DNA of 64,000 nucleotides from Spongilla lacustris (taxonomy: Eukaryota; Porifera; Demospongiae; Spongillida; Spongillidae): positions 3,663,026 to 3,727,025 of the forward strand of contig OX442417.1 of the NCBI GenBank assembly GCA_949361645.1, written 5' to 3'. The notes beneath the pieces were generated by a model. The model was not told the DNA's origin. It searched no databases and worked only from the letters and a program-made list of their open reading frames with translations. This document shows, piece after piece, positions 11,113 to 20,833 of the stretch. The number at the start of each line of letters is the position of its first letter. Positions within the stretch are counted from its first letter, which is position 1. The translations under genes and the position numbers were made by a program.

Positions 11113-14100
11113 ATGAATTACAAACCATTGCATGCTGCAGCAAATACTGTACCCCTCCTACTGGTGGCCATCATGGGCTTGTCTCTTAGTGCAGCCTCAC
11201 AGTATAACCACACCTACTATGTCACTCCAAATGTTTCTTTTTGTACTAATATCGATTATACTTGCCAAGATTTTAAAACATATTTCAATAATGCTTCATA
11301 TTACTTTCAATCTGGAACGGAATTCATATTTTTGCCTGGTGTACACCTGTTTGATTTAGGAAGTATTCTTTCAGTACAGGACATAGTGAACTTACGTTTG
11401 GTAGGATCAGATACCTTCACACAACGTTCAGTGGCTGAGGATGTTGAAGAATATGGATTTGACCCATATGCTTATGACTACAATATTTCCTACTTTCAAT
11501 CATCAACAATCATCTTATGCACTAATCCTTCTGCACTTTTATTTTCCAATGTTACAAATCTTACACTTGATAACCTAACATTACTCAACTGTGGACAGTA
11601 TTTGTCAAATGCCAGTATCTACCTCTCCAATGTATACAATCTTCTGATAGATGGTCTCTCAGTTCAGAACAGCTCAGGATATGGCCTCTATGGACTGAAT
11701 GTGTTAGGACAGTCTCAAATAATAAGGTCATCATTTGTGGCCAATAACCAATTTGGGAAAAACATTTTAAAAAATATGCCCATCAGAAATTGTATGAACG
11801 AAACAGGGCATTTATACTTTTCTGAATTATCTGAATACAAAGGTGGAAATGTAGAATTTCTATATTCTGATATAAACCAAACTTTCTCACATTTACGGCT
11901 TGACATTTCATTGGTTCTTTTTGCATTGGGAATAAATGGTGACCCGTGTGGTGCAGGTTTATCGCTCAGCTCAGATGAGTCCCTGTATAATCTGAGTATC
12001 AACATAGATGATTTAGTTGCATACAGAAATCACGTAGGGAACGGGAATGGTGCTAACTTTTGTTTTGATATCTCATCTCCAATCTCCAACATAACACTTA
12101 CCAACATATTCAGTGCATATGCTACATCATATGAGAGTGGTGCATGGTACATCACAGATATCAGCTCAACCATTTCATCATGGTTTATAGTCACAAATGC
12201 AACATTTGAATGCAATTTTTCATTTGAGGGATATGGTTCATCAATACATATTTCCAGATCAGGGGACGGATTTGCTACACTTGACAACTGTACATTCAAA
12301 AATGATCAAAGCGCGAGTTCTTTATACATCTACAACAGCTATAATATACATATTGTAGATTCATCATTTCATAGCTGCAATGTACAAGTCTCTATTTCAG
12401 ATTTATGCGAAATGAATAACTGTGTTTTACAAAATTCAATTGTGAATTTTTTTATATCCAAAATATATTTTGATGGATATAACCAGTTTGTACATTCTAA
12501 GGTGTTAATGCTATATTCTTGTGTTTATTTATGGCAAAACAACACCTTTATCCAATCTAGCATGAATGTTCAATATTCTCATTTGTATCTTCAAGGAATC
12601 AACATGTTTAGCAGCAATCTTGCTATCACTTCAGGTGGAGCTATCTTTCTTCAATGTTCTATACTACACTTATGGTCGAATTCAAATTCAGCATTTATTA
12701 ATAACACTGCTACATATGGAGGAGCTATATATGTTGATTCACATTCCTATTTGTCTTTCCAGTCACCAACAAATTTGACATTCATAAACAACACAGCACT
12801 ATTTACCGGAGGAGCCATATATGTTGAAACATCATCCAGTAGTATGTGTTTTTACTCTCTTGACTGTACAGACATTGAAGACATCCATCTTTATTTTGAA
12901 GGCAACTATGCTGGAGATGCAGGAAGTGTGTTGTATGGAGGTAATATTGATACTTGTCAGATACAGTCAATTCAGAGCAACATTACTTATAATTCAACAT
13001 ATGTGTTTAATACCATCACTGAAATATGCAAGGTCGAAGATCCATCTACATCAATGATATCATCTGATTCTTCATGTATATACTCTTGTGATGCACTAAC
13101 CAATCTTGTATGCTTAACTGGTCAAAGTGTTTCTTTATATCCAGGACAAATACCTAGAGTGACATTCATAACTGTTGGCCAGAGAAACGGTATTGTTCCT
13201 ACAGTAATATTGGTTTATTCAAAATCTGGCAATAGAGTTATTAATGTTTTCAAGACACTAAAACAGTGCAGTTCATATGAGGTGCCTTACGAGTACAGAA
13301 ATGGTACTATGAAACTCATAACTGAAAATACTTTCAATTTTTATTCACTTGACATTAGTATTTTACCATGTCCAGCTCTGTTTATAAATGACAATGCCTC
13401 TTCATCATGTATATGTGACCCTCTGTTACAGAGGTACAACTTTATATGTAATATTAGTGATGTAACAGTACTGAATACAGGAAACACATGGATAGGTCTC
13501 ACATCCCAAGGTGCTGCAGCATTTCAAGATCCATGTCCATTTGATTATTGCACAGGAAATAAAACAATCAATGTACTAGATTTGGACAGTCAGTGTAGCT
13601 ACAATCGTAGTGGAGTACTGTGTGGGCAGTGCCAAGGGAACCTGAGCATGACATTTGGAACATCTCGATGTGCAAGCTGTTCAAACTATTACCTTCTGCT
13701 AATCATTGTGTTCACTGTGATAGGTGTGCTTCTGGTCGTGGTGTTATTCATATCAAAGTTCACTGTTGCTAATGGTGCTTTGAATGGAATAGTGTTGTAC
13801 GCAAACCTCATCAGAATTAATGATACTATATTTTTCCAGAACAGAAATGGCTATTCATCCTTCTTGTCTGCATTCATAGCTTGGATCAACCTTGACTGGG
13901 GTATCGAGACCTGCTTCTACAATGGAATGGACAGCTATGCTAAAACATGGCTACAGTTTGTATTTCCTATGTCTCTTATAGCAGTGGTAATTCTAGCAGC
14001 ACGATACTCCACAAGTCTATCTAAGCTTTTCAGGTTTAATGCAGTCCCAGTACTGTCCACTCTTGTGCTCCTATCATACTCAAAGATCCTACAAACCATC

Positions 14101-14784
14101 ATCACCATCTTCTCACCTGTTTCCCTCAATACAATGAACAGTGCTGCAGATTCTTATGTATGGCAGTATGATGGAAATATTGAATATTTTGGACACAAAC
14201 ACCTTCCTCTGTTTATATTTGGTTTGTTTGTCATTATAATAATCATTATTCCATATCTTGCCATTCTACTGATGGCTCCCTGCTTACAGACTAGATCTCA
14301 TTGGAGGGGCCTTCAATGGGTTAACAAACTGAAGCCATTTCTTGACAGTTACCAGGCACCATTCAAAAATCGTTATCGCTTCTGGCCAGGTGTTCTTCTA
14401 TTTATCCGTCTCCCTCTGTACCTGGTGTTCATATTGTCAGACAGTACACCAGTAAAGATGTTGGCCATCATAGGTTGTGTTCTTATGTACCTGTGCATTG
14501 CAGTGGGCTTATCTGTGTACAAGAAGTGGTCTGATCGTCTGATTGAAATGGCCTTTATTATAAATATTTCAATTCTTTCAGCCTCTGTTGCTATTAATAA
14601 TAGTGGATCACGTGAAATAATATTATCCATTGGTGTGACTTGTGCTGTGGTACTTACAGTATGCATCATAGTGTGTAAAAGGGTTAAGAATATGTGCAAG
14701 AAGGAGCCAGTGCAGGGAGGGGAAGAAGAGAGCAGTAAATTGGTCGATGAGGATTATCGTGAATCTGTTCTAAATTTACTTTAA
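11113..14784 (+). CDS. secreted beta-helix ectodomain fused to a multi-pass membrane region (PMP-like, 1223 aa)
   Basis: Single uninterrupted exon. I chose ATG 11113 because it opens a clear signal peptide (MNYKPLHAAANTVPLLLVAI, cleavage near residue 29) and because an AG-ending pyrimidine tract just upstream could be a splice acceptor. Residues about 30-830 form a long ectodomain rich in N-glycosylation sites, with repeats typical of parallel beta-helices. They include two GGAIYV turns (about 535 and 566) each near FINNTA, the signature of Chlamydia-PMP-type repeats. A cysteine cluster (CGQCQG...CASCS, about 836-856) precedes about nine hydrophobic segments between 858 and 1190, including the conserved GIETCFYNGMDSYAKTWLQF block. 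The tail is short and charged. It is probably a surface receptor or adhesion protein; its ligand is unknown. A broken copy of the membrane half lies at 595-1657. Family membership is from memory; function is not established. Confidence 0.85.
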   Translation: MNYKPLHAAANTVPLLLVAIMGLSLSAASQYNHTYYVTPNVSFCTNIDYTCQDFKTYFNNASYYFQSGTEFIFLPGVHLFDLGSILSVQDIVNLRLVGSDTFTQRSVAEDVEEYGFDPYAYDYNISYFQSSTIILCTNPSALLFSNVTNLTLDNLTLLNCGQYLSNASIYLSNVYNLLIDGLSVQNSSGYGLYGLNVLGQSQIIRSSFVANNQFGKNILKNMPIRNCMNETGHLYFSELSEYKGGNVEFLYSDINQTFSHLRLDISLVLFALGINGDPCGAGLSLSSDESLYNLSINIDDLVAYRNHVGNGNGANFCFDISSPISNITLTNIFSAYATSYESGAWYITDISSTISSWFIVTNATFECNFSFEGYGSSIHISRSGDGFATLDNCTFKNDQSASSLYIYNSYNIHIVDSSFHSCNVQVSISDLCEMNNCVLQNSIVNFFISKIYFDGYNQFVHSKVLMLYSCVYLWQNNTFIQSSMNVQYSHLYLQGINMFSSNLAITSGGAIFLQCSILHLWSNSNSAFINNTATYGGAIYVDSHSYLSFQSPTNLTFINNTALFTGGAIYVETSSSSMCFYSLDCTDIEDIHLYFEGNYAGDAGSVLYGGNIDTCQIQSIQSNITYNSTYVFNTITEICKVEDPSTSMISSDSSCIYSCDALTNLVCLTGQSVSLYPGQIPRVTFITVGQRNGIVPTVILVYSKSGNRVINVFKTLKQCSSYEVPYEYRNGTMKLITENTFNFYSLDISILPCPALFINDNASSSCICDPLLQRYNFICNISDVTVLNTGNTWIGLTSQGAAAFQDPCPFDYCTGNKTINVLDLDSQCSYNRSGVLCGQCQGNLSMTFGTSRCASCSNYYLLLIIVFTVIGVLLVVVLFISKFTVANGALNGIVLYANLIRINDTIFFQNRNGYSSFLSAFIAWINLDWGIETCFYNGMDSYAKTWLQFVFPMSLIAVVILAARYSTSLSKLFRFNAVPVLSTLVLLSYSKILQTIITIFSPVSLNTMNSAADSYVWQYDGNIEYFGHKHLPLFIFGLFVIIIIIIPYLAILLMAPCLQTRSHWRGLQWVNKLKPFLDSYQAPFKNRYRFWPGVLLFIRLPLYLVFILSDSTPVKMLAIIGCVLMYLCIAVGLSVYKKWSDRLIEMAFIINISILSASVAINNSGSREIILSIGVTCAVVLTVCIIVCKRVKNMCKKEPVQGGEEESSKLVDEDYRESVLNLL

Positions 14785-15059
14785 CATGCGCTACATTTTC
14801 TGACTATATAACTATATTTGCAATGTACAAGTGTGATTTTTAAATGTGGTAATGATGTATAGCTTGTTTTTTTTTTACTGAAATAACATTTTCAATGAGA
14901 TGGTTGGGGTGTATCCATGAATTGAAGGAGCAGTGCTGTAGAAAGCAGAGAAGCAATGTGATACAGTAATAGTGGTCATAAGACCTAGTCCTGCAATAGG
15001 AGTGAGGGCATGTTTCTGCTTCAACTAGAGTATGAGATCATTTCCTAGACATGTATTAT

Positions 15060-15374
15060 TTTCTTGTGTTGACACCATCACAGCATCGTATGTATCTGAT
15101 GCCACAAGGGAAGCTAGAGCAGTAGCCATGTCTGCTGAAGCCAGAAAGAAGGAGAAATATGCTCTGCTGTCCAAATCCAACCATTTTGTCCCCAATTGCT
15201 ATTGAGACCTCAGGTGCCATTGGCCCTGATGCTCTCAGTTTGCTCACTGATATCAGCAGGTGTCAGAAGAGCGTCACATATGACAACCAGTCCCTCTCAT
15301 GCATACCTTCTCCAGAGAGTGTCCATTGCACTCCAGCACAGCAATGCTGCCTCTATATTAGGCACCACAAGTAG
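15060..15374 (+). pseudogene. LINE polyprotein C-terminal fragment
   Basis: It reads DTITASYVSDATREARAVA, then, after a frame change, FVPIAIETSGAIGPDALSLL and RVSIALQHSNAASILGT. This is the extreme C-terminus of the same LINE family as at 51.8-53.3 kb. It starts about 270 bp after the stop of the beta-helix gene and is truncated at its 5' end. Confidence 0.7.
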
Positions 15375-15518
15375 CATGTAGTATGCCTGCATGTGTGTAG
15401 CATACTTTCATTACACCAGTATTTATATAATCATATTATGAATATCATCTAAATATTTGCTAAATAATGTAGGTCTGTAAATTCTGCTGTAATTGTCATA
15501 TTTATTATATATAACCCT

Positions 15519-15842
15519 CTATTCAGAATATTTGAATAAAACAATACGGCAAAACTTATACAAAAACTCTTCATCTTCACTGTCCACCTTCATTGCCCCC
15601 AACATGGCAGCTGCATTGCCTTGTTGCATGGCAACTGAGAGTCTCTGGGTAAGGTATGCTGGTGAGTTAGCTTCACCAGACACCTGCCTCAACCTATGGC
15701 CCAACTCTTTAAGGAAACCAGTTGCCCTTGGTCCAAATACTCCAGTTGTCTCTATTGCCATTTGCCACTGGAGTGATGAGTCATGCAAGGTGTTTATAAT
15801 TCTGCATCTTCTTTTCTTCTGGCTGTTGAGCAACTGCTCCAA
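15519..15842 (-). pseudogene. LINE polyprotein C-terminal end (split by the hAT insertion)
   Basis: The minus strand encodes AIETTGVFGPRATGFLKELG...QRLSVAMQQGNAAAMLG, the C-terminal block of the LINE family also seen at 15060-15374 in opposite orientation. The missing preceding residues (CPDTFAPSY) lie at 27770-27830 on the same strand, beyond the large hAT insertion. Joining the flanks leaves a plausible reading frame across the insertion point. Confidence 0.75.
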
Positions 15843-15844
15843 CT

Positions 15845-15849
15845 AGCTA
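15845..15849. repeat. target-site duplication AGCTA, left
   Basis: AGCTA directly abuts the left hAT terminus and recurs at 27765-27769 after the right terminus. Confidence 0.55.
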
Positions 15850-15887
15850 CACGGGCGCCGGAGCCGGGGGGGCAGGTCCGGCAATTG

Positions 15888-16110
15888 CCGGTGTCATAGG
15901 GTATACGGTCCGGCCCAATTTTCGGTCCAGCGAACCGTATTCCCTTAGGGAATACGGTCCCCCCCGGACCCAACTCCCTAGGGAATACGGTCCCCTGGAC
16001 CGAGTTCCCTGGTTGTACAAAACCAATTAACCGGACTCAATTCCCTAGGGAATTGAGTCCCCCCCCCCCCCCCCTCCCTCGGACCGTATTCCCTGGTTTT
16101 AAATACATGC
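15888..16110. repeat. left inner TIR with palindromic GGGAATACGGTCC units
   Basis: Several copies of CCGTATTCCC and GGGAATACGG occur in both orientations, e.g. CCGTATTCCCTTAGGGAATA. Sequence variants read ACTCAATTCCCTAGGGAATT. A C-run interrupts near 16060. Clustered short palindromes at a transposon end may be protein-binding sites (inference). Confidence 0.65.
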
Positions 16111-17464
16111 ATGTATATTTTTATTCCACCCCTTGCATTACGTAAGGGCTGGCACATTTGGTTCGAAAAGCAAAAGCCAACGATCGCAGGTTGTCAACTA
16201 TATAAGCAGCTTCTGTAATAATTAACTGTTTTCTTCAGTCTGTAACAATGAACTGTTTTCTTCGATCGGTCTGGGATGCTTATTCTAAAACTAATTTGTT
16301 ATACAAATGTATATTTACATGTATATTTATACTAAGTTGTTACTATTTATATTTGTTCCCATTATGATTTGGTTCGAAAATGATCGCATACAGGTCGTCA
16401 ACTATGCATGCAGCTTCTGTAACAATTAACACTGTTTAGTATTATCAAATTGTGTGAACACCAAGTGCAGAAAAAGTAGAATTAATTTAATAAAAGATGA
16501 AACAAAATAAACACATATATCATAATAGTCAACTGAACATAAGAGAGATGAGGGTACTGGATAAATCTCAATTTCGTACCTGTAACAAAGAAAACAAAAC
16601 TAGTACACTTCAGCCATTATTGTTTAGAGAATGATGCATAAGTGTTTTTCAATCATGTGCATAATAAAAAGTGAATTTCACAGACAAATAACGCTGCTCA
16701 TGTGCCCAGATATTTTCTGCAGAGGGGGGAGGTAGGAAAAGAAGTTGGATGAGAAGAGAAGTGAGAAGAGGTAAAGGGACACATATAGCTTTAAGCCGCA
16801 TGTGGGCCCTCATGCAACAACTTGGTCCTTTTAATCAGTGGTTAAATCACCACTTACAAATCATATCACCACCACTTAGTTCCATATTCTCTAAAACTAC
16901 GCACACCCAGCACGTGATCTAATACATACACCAATAGTAAATATCTAACATTGCCGCATGTGGGCCCTCAACATTGGTCCTTAATTAGTAGTTAACTCGA
17001 CCTGGCACACTCTTTAAGTGTGACTGAATGCTTCCTCTATACACCTGTGTCTGGAGAAAAAGAAATGGGATGAGAGTCAAGAGACATGTTGATATTGAGT
17101 GTAATCAATTTCGTACCTAATTAAATCAGCCAAAATGTGAATTTCACAGATAAATAAACTTGGCGGCATCAATTAATATTGCTTGTGTCTCAGGTGTCTT
17201 TTTAGTCTTGAGTGTCACTGTGTATTAGACACATGGCATTAGCAAGATAGCTACTTTTTGCTGTATATGCATGATTAAAGCCATGCTTAAGGATTACAAT
17301 ATAACTGAATAACTAACATTTTTAGTGGTGTTGTATGGGCTGGATGCCTTTGTATAGGTTTGATCGAAAATTTACATATCTTGTAGGGACAGCGCCTCTT
17401 TGTAATATCCTCATGCACATGTCTTTAAGCCGTCTGGCTTGTCTTTGTGTGCATGTAAAAAGAC

Positions 17465-17800
17465 GTGCCTAGATATATGTCATCTGAGGGTAAGTGCAAA
17501 CAAACATGACACACTGACCTTAAATAGATTGATTCCCTCCAGTGGAAACATACAGATGACAATCCTTGTCTTAGAGGTGCATATACATACAGGTGTATGT
17601 CATCTGAGGGTGCGTGCAAACACACTGACCTTAAAATTTCCTACCTATGAGAACACATGATCTCCAATCACCTTGGAGAGGTGCGCATCTACACCCTATA
17701 AGAATGCAATACATATACATCATCTGAGAGTAAGTGTAAACACACATGACACATTGACTTTAAATTAACACACTGATTCTCTCCAATAGAAACACATTGT
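17465..17800. repeat. about 120-bp imperfect tandem repeat, 3 units
   Basis: Each unit begins near ATGTCATCTGAGGGTAAGTG and runs through CACACTGACCTTAAA and a CTCC-AGTGGAAACA-like segment; starts are near 17475, 17596 and 17717. The units are diverged from one another. Confidence 0.6.
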
Positions 17801-18112
17801 CACAGTCTACCTCCTCGAGTTGTGCATCAATAAGAATGTACCTTTGAAACACACTGAATAGACAGTTTTCCAGCCTCCCCCTATTACTAGTACCCATATT
17901 AGAGCCCACTAGAAACTTAGACTGCTAGAAAACACAGCAATGGGGAGTTATCGCCAAATCTAAGTGACCAACACACTCGTATTCACCGTAGTCTGTTCAT
18001 TGATTGTGAAGTTAGGAAGGAGCGTTATTATAGGAATGGACCAAACTGACTAGATCTCTACCGGTGGTAAAGAACTAGAGCAATATATTCTTACCTAAAC
18101 CTGTGATATACT

Positions 18113-18254
18113 CACAGGAAAAAAAACGTATGAAATCAAACGCGTGATTGAACATAGAATCACAATCTTAATGTTCAATCATATAGTGATTTTACAGAGG
18201 ATTTTAAAATCCTTTATAAAATCAAATTTTGATTCTACGCGTTTTTTTCCTGTG
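18113..18254. mobile_element. 142-bp MITE
   Basis: The inverted ends are CACAGGAAAAAAAACG and CGTTTTTTTCCTGTG, and both sides are flanked by ACT (18110-18112 and 18255-18257), consistent with a 3-bp duplication. The AT-rich interior has further inverted pieces (GATTTTA/TAAAATC). Confidence 0.65.
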
Positions 18255-19814
18255 ACTGCTACGAATCGTCGATATCAATCCTCACGCCGCGCCAGTATAG
18301 CAATATCAACTTACTCGCTTCTCTTTCCATGGACTATGTATAGAATTGCTCAATATATAACTCTTATGTCCATACCATATATAGTAAGGCTTCTATACCA
18401 CTTATAGTATAACGTACACGAATAACAAGCCTTAATTAGCACCTTGCACCAACACAGTTTATCCCGACCATGATTCAGGAATATAATAAGCCTATACAGG
18501 GGACAGTAGAAGGAAAGATTGGAGTTCAGTGATCCATATGACTGTCAGTTCAGTTGCATCAATATCCTACCTGACAGATACTAGCAGACACTACAGTGAT
18601 AGGGGGGAGTAGCTGAACTGGTATGAGGACGTGCAAGCGATGTTGGCTAATTATATATAATCTAGTGTACGGCTACAAAATGAAGAATGAAATCCCACTT
18701 ATGCCAACAATGTATATGTGCTATGAAAGTTTGCGACATGAACCATCGTAATTGCTGGCTTGCACTCATGTACTGCTGATACACATTTAAAAACATGTTA
18801 CGCTCATAGACAAACTGCATAAAAGGTGAGAGACACAAGATGGATATCCGTGTATGAATCGTATTAAGCATAGCATTTGTCAAACATTACATGTCTACAG
18901 ACCTTATATATTTAACTTGATAAATGTAGGTCTGTATAATATTTGAGAATTGCGATAATATCCGAAATCCCTTATTTACTAAATTGGTGCCTACATCACC
19001 AATTTAAAACCACGTGCATGCGCGTCACGTAAGACTGAGAACAAGAAGGCCGTGGAATGGTAGGTTATGTTATGAACGTCTGAGACTGAGCTAGCACTCA
19101 TTGTTCTACTTAAAATGTAGCACTGAATTGGTTTCTTTTCCAGTGCATGTGTCAGTATAGTAAGAAATTACATTGTACTCCATGCAGGAATAGAAAAGAT
19201 GTGCATGAAGGAACGCTGAAGTGGGTACAGTTGTATCGAAAGGACAGGACGTACCCTGCAATATGCATTATGCGCCGCTACACAGATCAGAGTCAGAGAA
19301 GTGGCTGATACGAAAGCGTTCGAGAGACTTCTCGCTAAGCCATGACGATGTTCTGCCGGCTGTATGTGGCAAGGAAGAACGAAGATGCAATAGCGGTGGT
19401 TTTAACAGAAGATAAAACAAATGCGTTTTAGTAGTATCACGCGTGCAAAAGTGGAGGCCATCAGGGAAGAGACCGCACCGAAGACAAATGGAGGCACTAT
19501 ACTATACTGGTCGCACATTCATCTGGGCATACGTCATCAGTAAGCAAAACAATGTATAGAACATGCCAGTAGTTGTTATCACTTTTCATTTCTTATCATT
19601 ACGTTTATATTATTGTTTTTGGGCTCTCCAAAGCTACACATATAAAGATTTAGAACCCAGTTATAGACAACCAATTCCAGAAGTAAAGCCAGTGGAACCC
19701 CTGCCAGAGAGGTGCTTCTATGAAAATCATACCAAAAAAATACTAAAATTGTGGAAGGCATGCAGGGAAAATTCCACCCTTCATGTATGTCAACAAGTAA
19801 GCCAATATTGTGTG

Positions 19815-19819
19815 GATAC
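19815..19819. repeat. target-site duplication GATAC, left
   Basis: GATAC precedes the left LTR and recurs at 24109-24113 directly after the right LTR. Confidence 0.9.
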
Positions 19820-19930
19820 TGTGGTAACTCGACTATAGTACCAATTTTAATCTGTCTAAATCCAATGCGGCAACACTTAAATACTAGCATGCGCATGCGC
19901 GTTGCATAATATAATACATCAGTTATCACA
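19820..19930 (-). repeat. LTR (3' LTR in element orientation), 111 bp
   Basis: TGTGGTAACTCG...CAGTTATCACA. Direct copy at 23998-24108 with one substitution. Confidence 0.93.
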
Positions 19931-19943
19931 TCTTTCTTCCTTC

Positions 19944-20833
19944 TCAAGAAAACCCTGCTTGATACCGTTCAGGCTGCCGTCTGTTCCTGCTGGGATATCT
20001 TTGGTCTGGTGCTTGCACTATGACTGGTGGGCGGGCTTCTCGATCTATTTCGTCGTCAATCTCAGGCTCATCGCCCACCACTGAATTATTCGCATCTTCC
20101 TCTTGCTCATCTTGTGCTCCATTATTGAGCTCTGGATCTTTTTCAGCCACATCAGTCGATAACCTGTCCCCAATCCACGTATCATCAGCCTCGCTTGCTC
20201 GCTTCCGTAGCTGATCTTGGTGTCTTCTGCACATAATTCCATTTTCTAACAACACATCAAACGATAATGGTCCCTTGCATTTTGTGATTTTCCCAGGCAC
20301 CCATTTCCATCTGCCCCCCCCCCCCGCGCATAATATTTCACATATACGCTTTCCTGTTCTTGAAAACTCCTTTCAACTGCCTTGGTATCATGAGCTGCCT
20401 TTTGTCCCTGCTGCCTCCTTTCCACTCTTTCAGCTAAATTTGGATGCAATGCATCTAAACGGGATCGGAGCCTTCTGCCATACAGCAGTTCAGCCGGAGA
20501 GACACCAGTGGTCGTCTGGGGAGTAATTCTGTACTGAAATAAGAATCTTGCCAACTTATCTCTGAGTGTTCCAGTTGTCATCTTCTTTACTCCCTGCTTC
20601 ACAGTTTGCACAGCCCTTTCTGCCATTCCATTAGAAGACGGATGATGTGGTGCTGACCTAATGTGTGTCACACAATTATTTTTAAGAAAGTCATGAAACT
20701 CCCTGCTTGAAAAACATGGCCCATTATCTGTCATCACCGTTTCTGGTATTCCAAACCTCGAAAATATATTGTTCGCAGTCGCTGGATAGTTGCCTCTGCA
20801 GTAGCATCTTTCCCGACCTCCACTTCGATCCAC
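19944..20833 (-). pseudogene. integrase C-terminal part and tail of gypsy pol, frameshifted
   Basis: This continues pol in two other frames. From about 20780 down, the frame contains NNIFSRFGIPETVMTDNG (second catalytic Asp) and NGMAERAVQTVKQG (catalytic Glu), then RITPQTTTGVSPAELLYGR. At a run of C residues near 20315-20328 the frame shifts again to PGKITKCKGPLSFDVLLENG and RRHQDQLRKR, a typical gypsy integrase end, followed by an acidic tail ending about 19944. Both breaks look like small indels, the second in a homopolymer, where an assembly error is also possible. The retrotransposon would otherwise look nearly intact. Confidence 0.85.

Larger units (their letters stand above)
16111..19814. 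other. interior of the long-TIR element, left part
   Basis: Mostly non-coding. It holds a pair of GCCGCATGTGGGCCCTCA copies (about 16796 and 16953), a 3-unit tandem repeat (17465-17800) and a small MITE (18113-18254). One exon-like segment occurs at about 19641-19795 (AG before CTACACATAT, GTAAGC after), encoding KDLEPSYRQPIPEVKPVEP and more. That segment has an acceptor, a donor and coding-like composition but no recognised domain and no confirmed partner exon; I rate it 0.2. Confidence 0.4.
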
